A DNA stretch of 21,781 nucleotides from an uncultured Collinsella sp. (lineage in GTDB: Bacteria > Actinomycetota > Coriobacteriia > Coriobacteriales > Coriobacteriaceae), in assembly GCA_902490245.1 (NCBI GenBank), contig CABUDB010000001.1, forward strand, positions 1 through 21,781. Direction: 5' to 3'. Position numbers and translations under genes: made by a program. The notes beneath the pieces were generated by a model. It made no database searches, was not told the origin of the DNA, and saw nothing but the letters and a program-made list of their open reading frames with translations. Each line of letters starts with the position of its first letter. The first letter of the stretch is position 1. Shown here one piece after another: positions 15,080 to 21,781 of the stretch.

Positions 15080-15601
15080 ATGGCTTTTAATACGAAGGTC
15101 GATGTAGCCGATACCGAGCTCGAGGAGAACGAGGCGGTCGTCGCCGAAGCTGAGGATGTAGAACTCGAAGGTCAGTCCCTCGCCGAGACAGAGGCCGAGC
15201 CCGATGCGGATGAGGATGACGAGGAAACGGACGAGTCCGAGGACTCGCTGACTTATTCCAACGGCGTGATCGAGAAGATCGTTGCCATGGCCACCCGCGA
15301 GGTTCCGCACGTTCTGGGCATGAAGGGTAACCTCATGCACTTTGTGCAGGAGCAGTTTGGTGCCGAGAATCTGACCAAGGGCGTGACGGTCGAGGTCACC
15401 GATGACAATCGCGTGGTCGTCAACATCTCTGTCATCATCGAGTACGGCGCCTATGCGCCCGCGATCTTCGACGATGTCAAGGCACGTGTCACCGAGCGTC
15501 TTGCCGCGATGACCGGCCTTGAGGTGGCGGGCGTCAACCTACGCATCGAGGATGTCATCACCCCCGAGGAGTACGAGCACCGCACCAGCCAGCACGAATA
15601 A
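15080..15601 (+). CDS. Asp23/Gls24 family envelope stress response protein
   Basis: 173 residues. Residues 1-57 are very acidic (runs such as DADEDDEETDESEDS) and probably disordered. The Asp23 domain spans about 58-165, with the usual YSNGVIEKIVAMATREVPHVLGM opening, VTVEVTDDNRVVVNISVIIEYG, VKARVTERLAAMTGLEVAGVNLRIEDV and a short polar end. Asp23 proteins are abundant cytoplasmic proteins that gather at the membrane through AmaP and affect the response to cell-wall stress. Start: ATG 15080 with a strong SD (AAGGAGG, 15070-15076), 44 bases after the DUF2273 gene. The stop codon overlaps the first bases of repeat copy B, and a terminator follows. Confidence 0.92.
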   Translation: MAFNTKVDVADTELEENEAVVAEAEDVELEGQSLAETEAEPDADEDDEETDESEDSLTYSNGVIEKIVAMATREVPHVLGMKGNLMHFVQEQFGAENLTKGVTVEVTDDNRVVVNISVIIEYGAYAPAIFDDVKARVTERLAAMTGLEVAGVNLRIEDVITPEEYEHRTSQHE

Positions 15602-15655
15602 CCTTCCAAAAAGGGACAGGTTTGTTTTGGCAGGTTTTATCTGCGAAAACGTTAA
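15600..15655 (+). repeat. 56-bp dispersed repeat, copy B
   Basis: Matches the reverse complement of 10719-10774 at 51 of 56 positions by eye. Its arms AACCTTCCAAAA and TTTTGGCAGGTT pair with one mismatch around an AGGGACAGGTTTG loop. It begins at the asp23 stop codon and runs into the terminator stem. Confidence 0.85.
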
Positions 15656-15695
15656 ACGGCCGACCGCGCAAGCAAAAGCGTGGCCGGCCGTTTTT
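15654..15695 (+). terminator. Rho-independent terminator of the amaP-DUF2273-asp23 operon
   Basis: A 16-bp stem (15654-15669 with 15678-15693) with one mismatch and one G-U pair, an 8-base loop, and five T at 15691-15695. Confidence 0.88.
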
Positions 15696-15807
15696 GTACG
15701 CTCCCGATATAGTCATACCGCTCGTCTAACTAAGGGTTGCAATCCCCACGTTCCGCGTTACTCTAATGGGCGCATTGTTTCCAAATTGTTAACGAGGGGT
15801 TGCCGTA

Positions 15808-16830
15808 ATGGCCGACGAGCACGAAACAGAAAGCAAGGCATGGGCAATTGAGGCCGCTGCGGCAGAGGCGGCGTCGCGTGCTGCCGAGGAGGCGCATCGT
15901 CCTCCCGTGGTGCCGATGGAGCGCGTGGTTGATCGCACCGATATCGAGCGCGGCGAGCGTGCCGGCCAAAAGCGCAGCCAGGAGCCAGGCTTTCCGCGCT
16001 TTTTTGCCGAGCTCAATTTGGGCCTGATCCTCACGGCCTTTGCCATCGTCGCGTTTAAAACCCCTAATCACTTTGCTTTTGGCGGCACCTCGGGCGTGTC
16101 GGTCATTCTGTCCACGCTGTTCCCGACCCTGCCTGTCGGCGTTTTTATGTGGATTATCAATGCGGTCCTGGTCGTTCTGGGCTTTATCTTTTTGGAGCGC
16201 AAGGCAATCCTGTGGAGCGTTTTCGCCTCGTTTGCGCTTTCGGCCTACGTCTCGCTGTTTGAGCTCTTCATTCCGACCGATGTCTCTCTGACGGGTGATA
16301 TGTGGCTCGACCTGTGCTTTGCCGTGATTCTGCCGGCGCTCGGCAGCGCCATCGTCTTTGATATTGGTGCCTCGACGGGCGGCACGGACATCCTCGCCAT
16401 GATTCTCAAACGCCGCACCACGCTTGAGATCGGCCGTGCGCTGCTGTTGGTCGATATCGGCATCGTGACCATCGCGGCCTTCTTGTACGGTCCGCGCGTC
16501 GGTCTGTACTGCGTGCTCGGCCTGTTTGCCAAGACGCTTGTGGTCGACAAGGCCATCGAGAGCATTCACCTGCGCAAAGTCTGCACGGTCATTTGTTCCG
16601 AGCCCCTTAAGGTCGAGGAGTTTATCGTCAAGCATCTCAACCGTACGGCGACTATCAGCCGCGGCTACGGTGCTTTCTCGGGCAAGTGCGTGACGGTGAT
16701 TATGAGCGTGCTGAGTCGTCGCGAGGCCGTGCAACTGCGTCGCTACGCGCGCGAGATCGATCCGGGTGCCTTTATCACGATTGTCGACAGCTCCGAGATC
16801 GTCGGCAAGGGTTTCCGCGGAACGAACTAA
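15808..16830 (+). CDS. YitT family membrane protein (DUF161/DUF2179)
   Basis: 340 residues. A hydrophilic N-terminal extension (about 1-65) rich in Ala, Glu and Arg precedes five or so membrane segments (about 70-240) typical of YitT proteins: FGGTSGVSVIL, SIVFDIGASTGGTDILAMIL-type glycine-rich block at about 188-208, and GLFAKTLVVDKAIESIH. A cytoplasmic DUF2179 domain follows (about 260-335, with CTVICSEPLKVEEFIVKHLNRTATISRGYGAFSG and VTVIMSVLSRREAVQLRRY). DUF2179 domains are PII-like small-molecule sensor folds; the transported or sensed molecule is not known. Start: ATG with SD CGAGGGG (15793-15799). The 65-residue extension is longer than usual for the family. It is followed 149 bases later by the zinc-ribbon gene, with no clear terminator between. 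Confidence 0.88.
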   Translation: MADEHETESKAWAIEAAAAEAASRAAEEAHRPPVVPMERVVDRTDIERGERAGQKRSQEPGFPRFFAELNLGLILTAFAIVAFKTPNHFAFGGTSGVSVILSTLFPTLPVGVFMWIINAVLVVLGFIFLERKAILWSVFASFALSAYVSLFELFIPTDVSLTGDMWLDLCFAVILPALGSAIVFDIGASTGGTDILAMILKRRTTLEIGRALLLVDIGIVTIAAFLYGPRVGLYCVLGLFAKTLVVDKAIESIHLRKVCTVICSEPLKVEEFIVKHLNRTATISRGYGAFSGKCVTVIMSVLSRREAVQLRRYAREIDPGAFITIVDSSEIVGKGFRGTN

Positions 16831-16979
16831 CGCGGTCGAGCTCATCAAACAATCGAATAGCGCCCTGCGCATTGCAAATGCGTCATGTTGGAGTATTTGT
16901 CCCCACATTGGGTGATAATGATGCCAAAGACATCGTTTGCGATCCAGATGATTCGCTCAAGATACGAAGGGATGATTCT

Positions 16980-18296
16980 ATGTTCTGCTCGCAGTGTGGC
17001 GCCCCCATGGGCGATAACGACAAGTTCTGCGGCGCGTGTGGTGCTCCTAATGCCGGTGCCGCTGGACCCGCTCCCCAGGGACAGCCTCAGCCCCAGCAGT
17101 TTGTTCCGCAACCGCCCGTGGCGAATGCGCCAAAGGGCTGTGTGGCTCAGGCGTTCCAAGATATGACCAAGACTCCGGGTGTGCTTCAGCGTGTATGCCA
17201 AATCGCGTTTTTGCCGGCGCTGATTTGCGTTGTGTCGGTGCTCGTGTTGTTTATTCCCGTTATTGGCGGCATTGCGGCTGCCATCGGCTTTTTGGCAGCT
17301 TGCATTGCGAGCGTGTGTGGTTCCGGCTTTGGTATCGAGTGGGGCCGTGATCTTTCGCTCAAGGTCGATGACGGCATGGACCGTCCACTCATGCGTTCCA
17401 CGTCGTTTGGTCTCGGAGTCTTTTCGGGCGTTATTTCGGTCGTGCTCGAGGTTATCGCTGCCATTCCCGTTATCGGTGTAGTGCTTTCGCTGGTGGAGAG
17501 CGTGGTAATTGGCGCCGCGGGCTCGTATTCTTATTACGGCTCTTATGCGCTCGAGGCTGCGCTGTTTGGCTCGCTTGGCCTGCTTGTCCTGGCTATGATT
17601 GCCACGGCGGTCTTGGGGGTCTTCTTTAAGATGTTTGCCGACATCGCCGTGATGCACTTTGCGGTGACCGGTCGTGTGGAGAGCGCGTTTTCGCTTGATA
17701 AGGTCTGGGCGGCCTTTAAGAACAATAAGACCAAGCTGTTCTGCGCTTCGTTCCTCCCCGAGTTTTTGACGGGCCTGGTCGCTAACGTTGTCACATGGAT
17801 CCTGACGCTCGTCTTTGGCACCATTGCCTCTGTCGGTATGTATAGCTACTACTACCGTCCTTCGGCTATTGAGGCGCTTGTTACCGGCGGTGGCATCACG
17901 CTCGTATTGTTCTTGGTGCTGACGGCGTTTGTCACGGTATTCCTCACGGTCTTTGGCAAGATGCTCAAGCATCGTGCCGTTGGCTATTGGGTTGCGCGCT
18001 ACGCAAGCGAGTGGGCCGACGAGGACAAGGACGACGTCCTGACTTTTGTGCTGCCGTTTGAGAAGAAGTCTGCTCCGGCTGGTTTTAGCACCGACGCAGC
18101 GCCCGTATCCGATTCCGCTGCGGCGCCTGCGCCCGAGCCCGAGCCCGCGCCCGAGCCCGTGCCCGTGCCTGAGCCTGAGCCTGAGCCCGCGCCCGTGCCT
18201 GAGCCCGACCCCGCGCCCATGTCGGAACCGGAGCCCGAGCCTGCGCCTGAGCCCGACCCCGCGCCAAGCTCCGACGAGGACCCGCAGGACGAGTAA
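16980..18296 (+). CDS. Zinc-ribbon DUF4013-like membrane protein with Pro-Glu tail
   Basis: 438 residues in three parts. Residues 1-22 are a zinc ribbon (CSQC at 3-6 and CGAC at 17-20), followed by a Pro/Gln-rich linker to about 50. Residues about 75-345 hold several long hydrophobic segments with glycine-rich turns, resembling DUF4013-type proteins. Residues 364-438 form a low-complexity acidic tail of Pro-Glu and Pro-Asp repeats. The function is unknown. Start: ATG 16980 follows SD GAAGGG (16966-16971). The frame is open upstream through YitT, but the zinc-ribbon Met is the natural start. GATAAT at 16914-16919 is a possible -10 box without a good -35. A bidirectional terminator follows the gene. 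Confidence 0.75.
   Translation: MFCSQCGAPMGDNDKFCGACGAPNAGAAGPAPQGQPQPQQFVPQPPVANAPKGCVAQAFQDMTKTPGVLQRVCQIAFLPALICVVSVLVLFIPVIGGIAAAIGFLAACIASVCGSGFGIEWGRDLSLKVDDGMDRPLMRSTSFGLGVFSGVISVVLEVIAAIPVIGVVLSLVESVVIGAAGSYSYYGSYALEAALFGSLGLLVLAMIATAVLGVFFKMFADIAVMHFAVTGRVESAFSLDKVWAAFKNNKTKLFCASFLPEFLTGLVANVVTWILTLVFGTIASVGMYSYYYRPSAIEALVTGGGITLVLFLVLTAFVTVFLTVFGKMLKHRAVGYWVARYASEWADEDKDDVLTFVLPFEKKSAPAGFSTDAAPVSDSAAAPAPEPEPAPEPVPVPEPEPEPAPVPEPDPAPMSEPEPEPAPEPDPAPSSDEDPQDE
18123..18270 (+). repeat. In-gene GC-rich low-complexity repeat encoding Pro-Glu/Pro-Val units
   Basis: Imperfect 6-base units (GAGCCC, GAGCCT, GTGCCC, GCGCCC, GACCCC) repeat in frame over about 150 bases at the 3' end of the zinc-ribbon gene. 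Such tracts are prone to slippage and length variation. Confidence 0.8.
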
Positions 18297-18305
18297 CCCT
18301 GCCAC

Positions 18306-18336
18306 CTGCCATTTGGGGACGGGGTAGAAACGGTAG
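18306..18336. repeat. Degenerate intergenic hairpin with GGGGACGGGG core
   Basis: CTGCCATTT (18306-18314) partly pairs with AAACGGTAG (18328-18336) around a GGGGACGGGGTAG loop. It lies 10 bases after the zinc-ribbon gene and looks like a decayed relative of the other GGGAC hairpins. Confidence 0.5.
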
Positions 18337-18354
18337 AAATAGCGCTTGACAAAT

Positions 18355-18393
18355 AAGCGGGGGCGGACGTGCCGAAGCGTCCGCCCCCGCTTT
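18355..18393. terminator. Bidirectional terminator between convergent genes
   Basis: A perfect 15-bp GC-rich stem (18355-18369 with 18378-18392) with an 8-base loop. T-rich ends are seen in both directions (TTT on plus, TTATTTG on minus). It serves the zinc-ribbon gene and the convergent M20 gene. Confidence 0.85.
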
Positions 18394-18436
18394 GATATCG
18401 CGATGCGGCTATGACTGCGAGATGGTCGTGGATCGA

Positions 18437-19900
18437 CTACTCGTCGTGCTTCTCCTCGCGGCGAGCGGCGGCACGTGCATCATGGATGCCCTTGATGGCG
18501 GCATGGCGCGCCGTGCGGGCATCATGGATAGCATCGCGAGCCTCGGCGGACGTGGCCTTGGCAGAGCGCAACTTGGCGGCCAAGTCGGGGTTGGTTTCGG
18601 CGACCGCGGTGATCGCGGGGCCGTCGAGCTCCTCTTGGGTGGGCTCGGCCAAAAAGTCGATGGCATACTGGGCGGCCACCATGGAGCCCTTTGCCAGCAC
18701 AGTCTCGTCGATCTTGTAGAAGCAGGAATGTTGGGCGTACGTGGCGCCAATCTTGGGGTTGCGCGTACCTACAAAGGCGAGCACGCCCGGTACGCGGCGC
18801 AGGTACTCCGAAAAATCCTCGCCCGAAAGCGTGCCACGGTAATGGCCTTGACCGGTGGGGCCCAAGCACTTGATTACGGCCTGACGGCAGCGCTCGCTCG
18901 AGGCGGCGTCGTTTTCGACCTTGTAGTTGGCGATGGTGTAGTCGGTGAGCTCTGCCTCGGCGCCCAAGGCGGCCGCGGTATGCTCCACGATGCGGCGCAT
19001 GAGCTCCGGCATTTCCTCGTGGGTCGAATCTCCGTAGGTGCGCACCGTGCCGGCGAGGTAGGCCGTGCCGGCGATAACGTTGCGCGCGGTGCCGCCGTGC
19101 AGCTCGCCGACGGTAATGACGGCCGGCTCGTAGGGACTGATCTCGCGCGAAACGATGGTCTGCAGAGCGTTGACGATCTCGGCGGCAACCATAACGGCGT
19201 CGTGACCGCGCTGGGGCATGGCGCCGTGGCACGAGGTGCCGCGGACGTCGATGCGGAACCAGTCGGTATTGGCCATGCGCGGTCCGGGCTCGCAGCTCAC
19301 GGTGCCGGCGTCGACCTCACTCCAGATGTGCGCGGCGTAGGCGCCATCGACGCCGTCGAGCACGCCCGTGCCGATCATGAGTTTGGCGCCCTGGCCGTTT
19401 TCCTCACTGGGCTGGAAGACGATGCGGACTTCGCCGTGGATGTCGTCGGTCATATGGCGCAGGATCTGCAGCGTGCCGAGCATCATGGCGATGTGGCAGT
19501 CATGGCCGCAGGCGTGCATGCAGCCCTCGTTGACGCTGGCGAACTCTTCGCCGGTCTGCTCGGTGACGGGCAGGGCGTCGATGTCGGCGCGCAGAAGGAT
19601 GCGGCGGCGTGGCGTGCCGTCCTCGCGATAGGCATCCGGCGCGGTGCCGCGAAGGGTCGCCACAAGGCCCGTCTTAAGGGGACGCTCGTAGGGGATATTC
19701 ATGGCGTCGAGCTGGTTGGCGATGTCGGAGGTCGTGCGCTCCTCGGCAAGGCTCAGCTCCGGGTGCTTATGGAAGTGCCGGCGCTGCTTGATGATATAGG
19801 GTTCAAACTCGGTAGCGATATCTTTGATGGCTGCGGTGACGTCGTCAGCCGCGCGAGCCTCGGTCGCCGCCATAATCTGCTGTGCCTTGGTCTTCGTCAT
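18437..19900 (-). CDS. M20 family amidohydrolase/peptidase
   Basis: 487 residues. Family members are two-metal hydrolases acting on N-acyl amino acids, hippurate-like compounds or small peptides. Seen: RRHFHKHPELSLAEERT (40-56), LLRADIDALPVTEQTG (102-117), the metal motif MHACGHDCH (128-136; Cys131, His133), Glu166-Glu167 in QPSEENGQGA, HIWSEVDAG (191-199), a lid domain with GTSCHGAMP (221-229), TARNVIAG and GTVRTY (285-289), and SGEDFSEYL (359-367). The final metal ligand is likely His391 in YAQHSCFY. The catalytic core ends near residue 420; the last 65 residues are an Ala/Arg/His-rich helical tail with two IHDAR repeats, not usual for the family. Start: ATG at 19900 with SD AAGGAG 12 bases upstream. 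It is divergent from the YtcJ-like gene. Confidence 0.9.
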   Translation of the reverse strand: MTKTKAQQIMAATEARAADDVTAAIKDIATEFEPYIIKQRRHFHKHPELSLAEERTTSDIANQLDAMNIPYERPLKTGLVATLRGTAPDAYREDGTPRRRILLRADIDALPVTEQTGEEFASVNEGCMHACGHDCHIAMMLGTLQILRHMTDDIHGEVRIVFQPSEENGQGAKLMIGTGVLDGVDGAYAAHIWSEVDAGTVSCEPGPRMANTDWFRIDVRGTSCHGAMPQRGHDAVMVAAEIVNALQTIVSREISPYEPAVITVGELHGGTARNVIAGTAYLAGTVRTYGDSTHEEMPELMRRIVEHTAAALGAEAELTDYTIANYKVENDAASSERCRQAVIKCLGPTGQGHYRGTLSGEDFSEYLRRVPGVLAFVGTRNPKIGATYAQHSCFYKIDETVLAKGSMVAAQYAIDFLAEPTQEELDGPAITAVAETNPDLAAKLRSAKATSAEARDAIHDARTARHAAIKGIHDARAAARREEKHDE

Positions 19901-20068
19901 GGTCGATTTGCTCCTTGCTGGGTTGATCGCAAAATCGTACAGGCTCTCTCCAGTATGCCACCTGCCGCTAGGGCTGGTAAAGTTGCCGTTTGCCGCTTGG
20001 GGTTTTGTTACAAGGGCGGGGGAGTACACTCGGGGGTGTTGAATTTCCTGCCAGAGATGGGGATGCCC

Positions 20069-21706
20069 ATGCAACATATCGATCGGATTATCCGCTCCAA
20101 GAACGTCTTTACCGCGCAAGACGGCATCGATACCGCCCGCGAGCTGGCGATTGCCATCGCAGGCGACCGTATCGTCGCAGTCGGTGCGCCCGATGACGTG
20201 ATTGCCGCCGCTCCTGCCGCTACGCCGGTTATCGACTACGGCGAGCAGTTTGTCTGCCCAGGTTTCCATGACGCTCATCTGCACTTCTTCCATACCTCGG
20301 TCGGCTCCTCGCCGTACATGCTCATGGATATGGGCACGTCCGAGGCTGCGCTGGTGCAGCACGCGCTCGAGTTTTCCAAGGACCTGCCCGATGACGCTTG
20401 GGTTGTGACCCAGGGTTGGCGCGATTACCGCTGGGATCCGCCCGAGCACCCTACCAAGGCCTCCCTCGACGCTGCCTTCCCCGATCGCCCCTGTGTTATG
20501 TACTCGGGCGACGGGCATACGCTGTGGCTCAACAGCCGCGCGCTCGAGGCGCTCGGCGTTACGCGCGACAGCGAGCCTCCGGCGGGTGGCAGTTACGACA
20601 AAGACTCAAACGGTGAGCTTACGGGTATCGCCCACGAGGCAGCTGCTATGCAGCTGCTGCCGCGCTGCCTGGAGTGGCTGGGCGAGGACCGCATCGCAAG
20701 CGCTTACGCCGACCAGATGAAGCGTATGGCCGAGCAAGGCATCACCTCAATCTGCGATATGTCGCTCATGCCCATGCCGGGCTGCGATTTTATCCGCGAT
20801 GATGTCTACGACAAGCTACAGGCAGCCGGCAAGTTGGGCATCCGAGCCCATCTGTTCCCCACGCTGCTGGATGACCAGTCGCGCTTGGAAGAGCTGCAGG
20901 CACGTTACGCGAACAATGTGCTGCTCTCGGCACCGGGCTTTAAGCAGTTCTTCGACGGCGTCTCGAGCGAACACACGGCCTATCTCACCGATCCCTATAC
21001 CAACCCGCGCTTCCCGGGCGACCAGGGCCGTCTGACGGTTCCCGTCGAGCGCATGCGCAAGCTGGTCCTGGCGGCAGCCGAGCGCGGCCACACCGTGCGC
21101 ATCCACGTTATCGGCGACGGCGCCATCCATGCCGCACTCGATATCTTTGAGGAGGCGGCAGAGCTCTACGGCTTGCCCCAGCACGGCCATAATACGCTTG
21201 AGCATTTGGAGAATCTGCTGCCCGAGGACATCGATCGTCTGCGCAAACTCAACGTCATTGCCTCGAGCCAGCCCTGTCATATCACACTCGACCCGGGTGG
21301 TCCGGAGCGCGACCTGGGCTTGGAGCGTAGCCGCATCATGTGGCCGTTTGCGACCTATAAGCAGCGCGGCATCCGCCAAGCCTTCGGCACCGATAGCCCC
21401 ATCACAGCCGTTACCAGCATGAACGTGCTCTACACGGCTATCACCCGCCAAGACCCAAAAAGCCACTGGCCCGAGGGCGGCTGGTTGCCGAGCGAGCGTA
21501 TCGATGCGGCAACGGCCCTGCGCAACTACACGCTTGGCAGCGCGTACGCAGCGGGCGACGAGCAAAACCTCGGCAGCCTGGAACCCGGCAAATACGCCGA
21601 TCTGGTAGTCCTGGACCAAAACCCGCTCACCATCGACCCCCAAGAACTCCAAGCCACCAAGGTTCAGGCCACCTACCTAGCCGGTAACCTCATCTACGAG
21701 CGATAA
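20069..21706 (+). CDS. YtcJ-like metal-dependent amidohydrolase
   Basis: 545 residues, a typical length for the amidohydrolase-3 (YtcJ-like) group of the amidohydrolase superfamily, which has a TIM-barrel with bound metal. Substrates of most members are unknown. Seen: the beta-sandwich N-terminus ending VCPGFHDAHLHF with metal ligands His70 and His72, the family block SGDGHTLWLNSRALEALG (146-163), FKQFFDGVSSEHTAY (291-305, Lys292), IHVIGDGAIHAALD (345-358, His346), NTLEHLENL (375-383, His379), the catalytic Asp442 in FGTDSPIT, and the C-terminal LGSLEPGKYADLVVLDQNP. Start: ATG 20069 is chosen because GGGGA (20059-20063) lies 5 bases upstream. ATGs at 20057 and 20063 are also possible, so the N-terminus is uncertain by up to 4 residues. 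The gene faces away from the M20 gene across 168 bases. Confidence 0.88.
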   Translation: MQHIDRIIRSKNVFTAQDGIDTARELAIAIAGDRIVAVGAPDDVIAAAPAATPVIDYGEQFVCPGFHDAHLHFFHTSVGSSPYMLMDMGTSEAALVQHALEFSKDLPDDAWVVTQGWRDYRWDPPEHPTKASLDAAFPDRPCVMYSGDGHTLWLNSRALEALGVTRDSEPPAGGSYDKDSNGELTGIAHEAAAMQLLPRCLEWLGEDRIASAYADQMKRMAEQGITSICDMSLMPMPGCDFIRDDVYDKLQAAGKLGIRAHLFPTLLDDQSRLEELQARYANNVLLSAPGFKQFFDGVSSEHTAYLTDPYTNPRFPGDQGRLTVPVERMRKLVLAAAERGHTVRIHVIGDGAIHAALDIFEEAAELYGLPQHGHNTLEHLENLLPEDIDRLRKLNVIASSQPCHITLDPGGPERDLGLERSRIMWPFATYKQRGIRQAFGTDSPITAVTSMNVLYTAITRQDPKSHWPEGGWLPSERIDAATALRNYTLGSAYAAGDEQNLGSLEPGKYADLVVLDQNPLTIDPQELQATKVQATYLAGNLIYER

Positions 21707-21728
21707 CCCCACATCCCACCCCTCAGTT

Positions 21729-21781
21729 GCGGTGAAATAGTCCCTAAAATCGGCCTTCAAGCCCAAAAACAGGAACTATTC
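21729..21781. repeat. Partial inverted-repeat element cut by the window end
   Basis: AATAGTCCCT (21736-21745) pairs with AGGAACTATT (21771-21780) at 9 of 10 positions. The last base (C) and the left flank TTGCGGTGA suggest that the right arm continues past the window. It lies 22 bases after the YtcJ-like stop, and the interior contains no gene. Confidence 0.55.

Noticed and set aside
16868..16882. CGCATT/AATGCG hairpin after the YitT gene, considered as a terminator
   Set aside because: Only 6 bp with no T-run, so no termination can be claimed.
15763..16908. 381-codon minus frame opposite the YitT gene
   Set aside because: Charged antisense shadow of membrane segments, with no recognisable domain.
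18123..18270. GC-rich hexamer repeats, considered as a CRISPR or direct-repeat array
   Set aside because: The units are contiguous, in frame and encode a Pro-Glu tail; there are no spacers.
16845..18305. 486-codon minus frame opposite the zinc-ribbon gene
   Set aside because: Arg/His-rich and low complexity, mirroring the Pro-Glu tail and membrane segments of the real gene.
18392..20056. Upstream part of a 1104-codon plus frame
   Set aside because: It is the antisense of the M20 gene that happens to join the frame of the YtcJ-like gene. The latter has a normal start near 20069.

Overview
The window is about 21.8 kb of GC-rich bacterial chromosome. It has many G/C-ending codons, short gaps and clear Shine-Dalgarno (SD) sites. 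The gene mix points to the Coriobacteriia, most likely Collinsella or a close relative. That is an inference from family content: a giant acyl-CoA dehydratase activase-like protein, an AmaP/DUF2273/Asp23 set, a DUF6020 membrane protein and a zinc-ribbon DUF4013 protein. No 16S or other taxonomic marker is present. There is no rRNA, tRNA, CRISPR array, transposase or phage gene.

Layout. (1) 1-2338: the 3' part of an acyl-CoA dehydratase activase-related gene, closed by a perfect 16-bp terminator. (2) 2402-2753: a non-coding stretch with a 129-bp element bounded by perfect 20-bp inverted repeats. (3) 2754-4433: a 3-hydroxyacyl-CoA dehydrogenase and a small membrane-anchored protein of unknown function preceded by a 12-residue leader ORF. 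(4) 4559-7619, minus strand: a DUF389 membrane protein carrying an EF-hand-like loop, and an OPT-family transporter. (5) 7812-10650, plus strand: housekeeping genes for type III pantothenate kinase (CoaX), dCMP deaminase, a NifU-type Fe-S scaffold and Lgt. (6) 10796-12979: a large DUF6020 membrane protein. (7) 13147-13953: a YebC/TACO1-family protein. (8) 14120-15601: an AmaP, DUF2273 and Asp23 operon for the cell envelope. (9) 15808-18296: a YitT-family protein and a zinc-ribbon/DUF4013 membrane protein with a Pro-Glu tail. (10) 18437-21706: divergent M20 amidohydrolase (minus) and YtcJ-like amidohydrolase (plus) genes. The window ends inside another inverted-repeat element.

The genes are mostly monocistronic or in short operons. 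The only tight operon is amaP-DUF2273-asp23, where the first two genes overlap. In Firmicutes such sets form a membrane-anchored envelope-stress complex. The two amidohydrolases share a divergent upstream region and may act on related amide or peptide substrates.

The strongest signal not explained by genes is a set of small intergenic hairpins whose loops carry a GGGACAGG-like core (10661-10693, 10719-10774, 12982-13015, 15600-15655, 18306-18336, plus weaker copies). Two of them are 56-bp copies in opposite orientation, about 91% identical by eye. They look like REP/RAYT-type or other small palindromic repeats. Two further inverted-repeat elements (2456-2584 and 21729-21781) appear to be separate families. 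I found no convincing new multi-gene defence or metabolic system.
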